NCBI GenBank assembly: GCA_013215375.1
Contig: JABSRB010000040.1
Coordinates: forward strand, 6,735 to 50,071
Direction of reading: 5' to 3'
DNA length: 43,337 bases
Source: Oceanospirillaceae bacterium
Lineage (GTDB): Bacteria; Pseudomonadota; Gammaproteobacteria; Pseudomonadales; Balneatricaceae
Shown: piece after piece, positions 42,318 to 43,337 of the stretch
Position numbering within the stretch: the stretch's first letter is position 1
Layout: every line of letters starts with the position of its first letter
Translations under genes and position numbers: made by a program
The notes under the pieces: generated by a model
What the model was told of the DNA's origin: nothing
Databases searched by the model: none
The model's input: only the letters and a program-made list of their open reading frames with translations

Positions 42318-43253
42318 ATGCTTGATGCACTGATACAGTATTTAACACGCCAATCTACCCGGGATATGCTAGCTAATAGCGCTGATATGTTTGTCACATT
42401 ATTTGTTGAGTTAAGCGTACTTTTTTTAGCTATTAGCTTTCTGGTCGCTTTAATTAATCAGCGACTACCTGCAAAGAAAATTCAGCGTTTACTCGGCGGA
42501 AAAAATGGCAGAGGGTACTTAACCGCGGCGGCTCTGGGTGCCATAACGCCCTTTTGTAGCTGCTCGACCATTCCCATGTTAATAGGCTTATTAAAAGCCC
42601 GGGCAGGCTTTGGCCCAACCATGACATTTTTGTTTACTTCACCTTTACTCAATCCAATCGTAATAGCGCTGTTTATTCCTGTATTGGGTATTAAAGTCAC
42701 CATAGCTTATGCGCTGCTAGCGCTGAGTGTCGCTATTATTGCCGGCATTGTGCTATCTAGTTTAGGCTTTGAGCGGTTTATTAAACAGGAGATGTTGGCG
42801 GTAAAGAAACAGGGGTGTACAACTAATCCGCCAGCTGTTATCAATATTTGGCATACCGCTTGGCATGAGAGCTGGACACTGTTTAGGTCAATGTTCCCCT
42901 ATATGTTAATCGCCATGTGCATTGGTGCTTTTGTACATGGTTTTGTCCCCACAGAGTTTTTTGCCTCAGTAGCCAGTGCCGATAATCCTTTAGCTGTACC
43001 TAGTGCGGCGCTGATAGGTATTCCGTTATATATCCGTGTGACAGCACTATTGCCGCTGATTAGCGCATTTGTTGCAAAAGGAGTGAGTATCGGTGCGGTT
43101 ATCGCCCTAATCATCGGTAGTGGCGGGGCAAGCTTGCCTGAGCTTATTTTATTGAAGAGGTTGTTTTATTGGCCATTATTAATCGCGTTTTTAATTGTTA
43201 TTTTTAGCATGGCGGTTATCGGTGGGTATAGCTTTAATTATTTTATAGCTTAA
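42318..43253 (+). CDS. Permease, YraQ/ArsP-like family
   Basis: This 311-residue membrane protein belongs to the UPF0718 (YraQ, DUF318) permease family, which also holds the methylarsenite exporter ArsP. The family signature GAITPFCSCSTIPMLIGLLK, followed by FLFTSPLLNPIVI, is present, and a second GGASLPELILLKRLF motif lies near the C-terminus. A divergent ArsR with a C-terminal Cys pair supports export of an arsenical or related thiol-reactive compound. AGAGG precedes the start. Confidence 0.85.
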   Translation: MLDALIQYLTRQSTRDMLANSADMFVTLFVELSVLFLAISFLVALINQRLPAKKIQRLLGGKNGRGYLTAAALGAITPFCSCSTIPMLIGLLKARAGFGPTMTFLFTSPLLNPIVIALFIPVLGIKVTIAYALLALSVAIIAGIVLSSLGFERFIKQEMLAVKKQGCTTNPPAVINIWHTAWHESWTLFRSMFPYMLIAMCIGAFVHGFVPTEFFASVASADNPLAVPSAALIGIPLYIRVTALLPLISAFVAKGVSIGAVIALIIGSGGASLPELILLKRLFYWPLLIAFLIVIFSMAVIGGYSFNYFIA

Positions 43254-43260
43254 GAGGATA

Positions 43261-43337
43261 TGAGCTGTGAGCTGTGAGCTGTGAGCTGTGAGCTGTGAGC
43301 TGTGAGCTGTGAGCTGTGAGCTGTGAGCTGTGAGCTG
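43261..43337. repeat. Heptamer tandem repeat, at least 11 copies
   Basis: TGAGCTG repeats eleven times without change and runs off the window edge. It begins 8 bases after the permease stop. Unit length equals that of the other array at 41634, but the sequence is different. Confidence 0.97.

Overview
The window reads as one stretch of a Gammaproteobacterium chromosome. Protein sequences, the glmU-glmS pair and the Tn7-type insertion all point that way, and a marine lineage near Cellvibrionales is my guess without a database search. Most of it is ordinary chromosome (cytidine deaminase, nucleoside hydrolase, pseudouridine synthase, glmU, glmS, transporters, small enzymes) in which two blocks of accessory DNA are packed next to glmS.

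Layout. 1-1650: two divergently arranged type II toxin-antitoxin pairs. 1883-9026: a ClbS/DfsB-like gene, cdd, an AhpD-like gene, an unrecognised gene, nucleoside hydrolase, RluA-type pseudouridine synthase, PEP mutase/isocitrate lyase-like enzyme and a LacD-like aldolase. 9452-15355: a defence island with a TOTE-type primase-helicase and a complete Septu-type retron (ncRNA, reverse transcriptase, PtuA-like ATPase, PtuB-like HNH nuclease). 15969-29377: a complete 13,409 bp Tn7-type transposon. 29403-33573: glmS, glmU and a divergent TrmB-type regulator. 33748-43337: a degenerate GGDEF-EAL protein, transporters, small enzymes, an ArsR-permease pair and two heptamer tandem repeats.

The transposon can be defined to the base. 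It carries tnsABCDE with all catalytic residues, three spaced TnsB-type sites at the left end, three abutting sites at the right end, and a perfect 5 bp target duplication (TGTAT) starting 21 bp after the glmS stop codon. Its insertion separated glmS from its own terminator, which now lies 13.4 kb away at 15941-15962. A terminator-like hairpin beside tnsA may now insulate the transposase operon from glmS read-through.

The cargo is a tight four-gene rightward block: a C5 cytosine methyltransferase, a DUF262 (ParB-like nuclease) protein with an extra N-terminal domain, a DUF3696 ATPase, and a protein I cannot name. This is the best candidate for a poorly described defence system. The retron and TOTE genes lie outside the transposon, beyond the old glmS terminator, so the attTn7 neighbourhood has gathered defence genes by more than one event.
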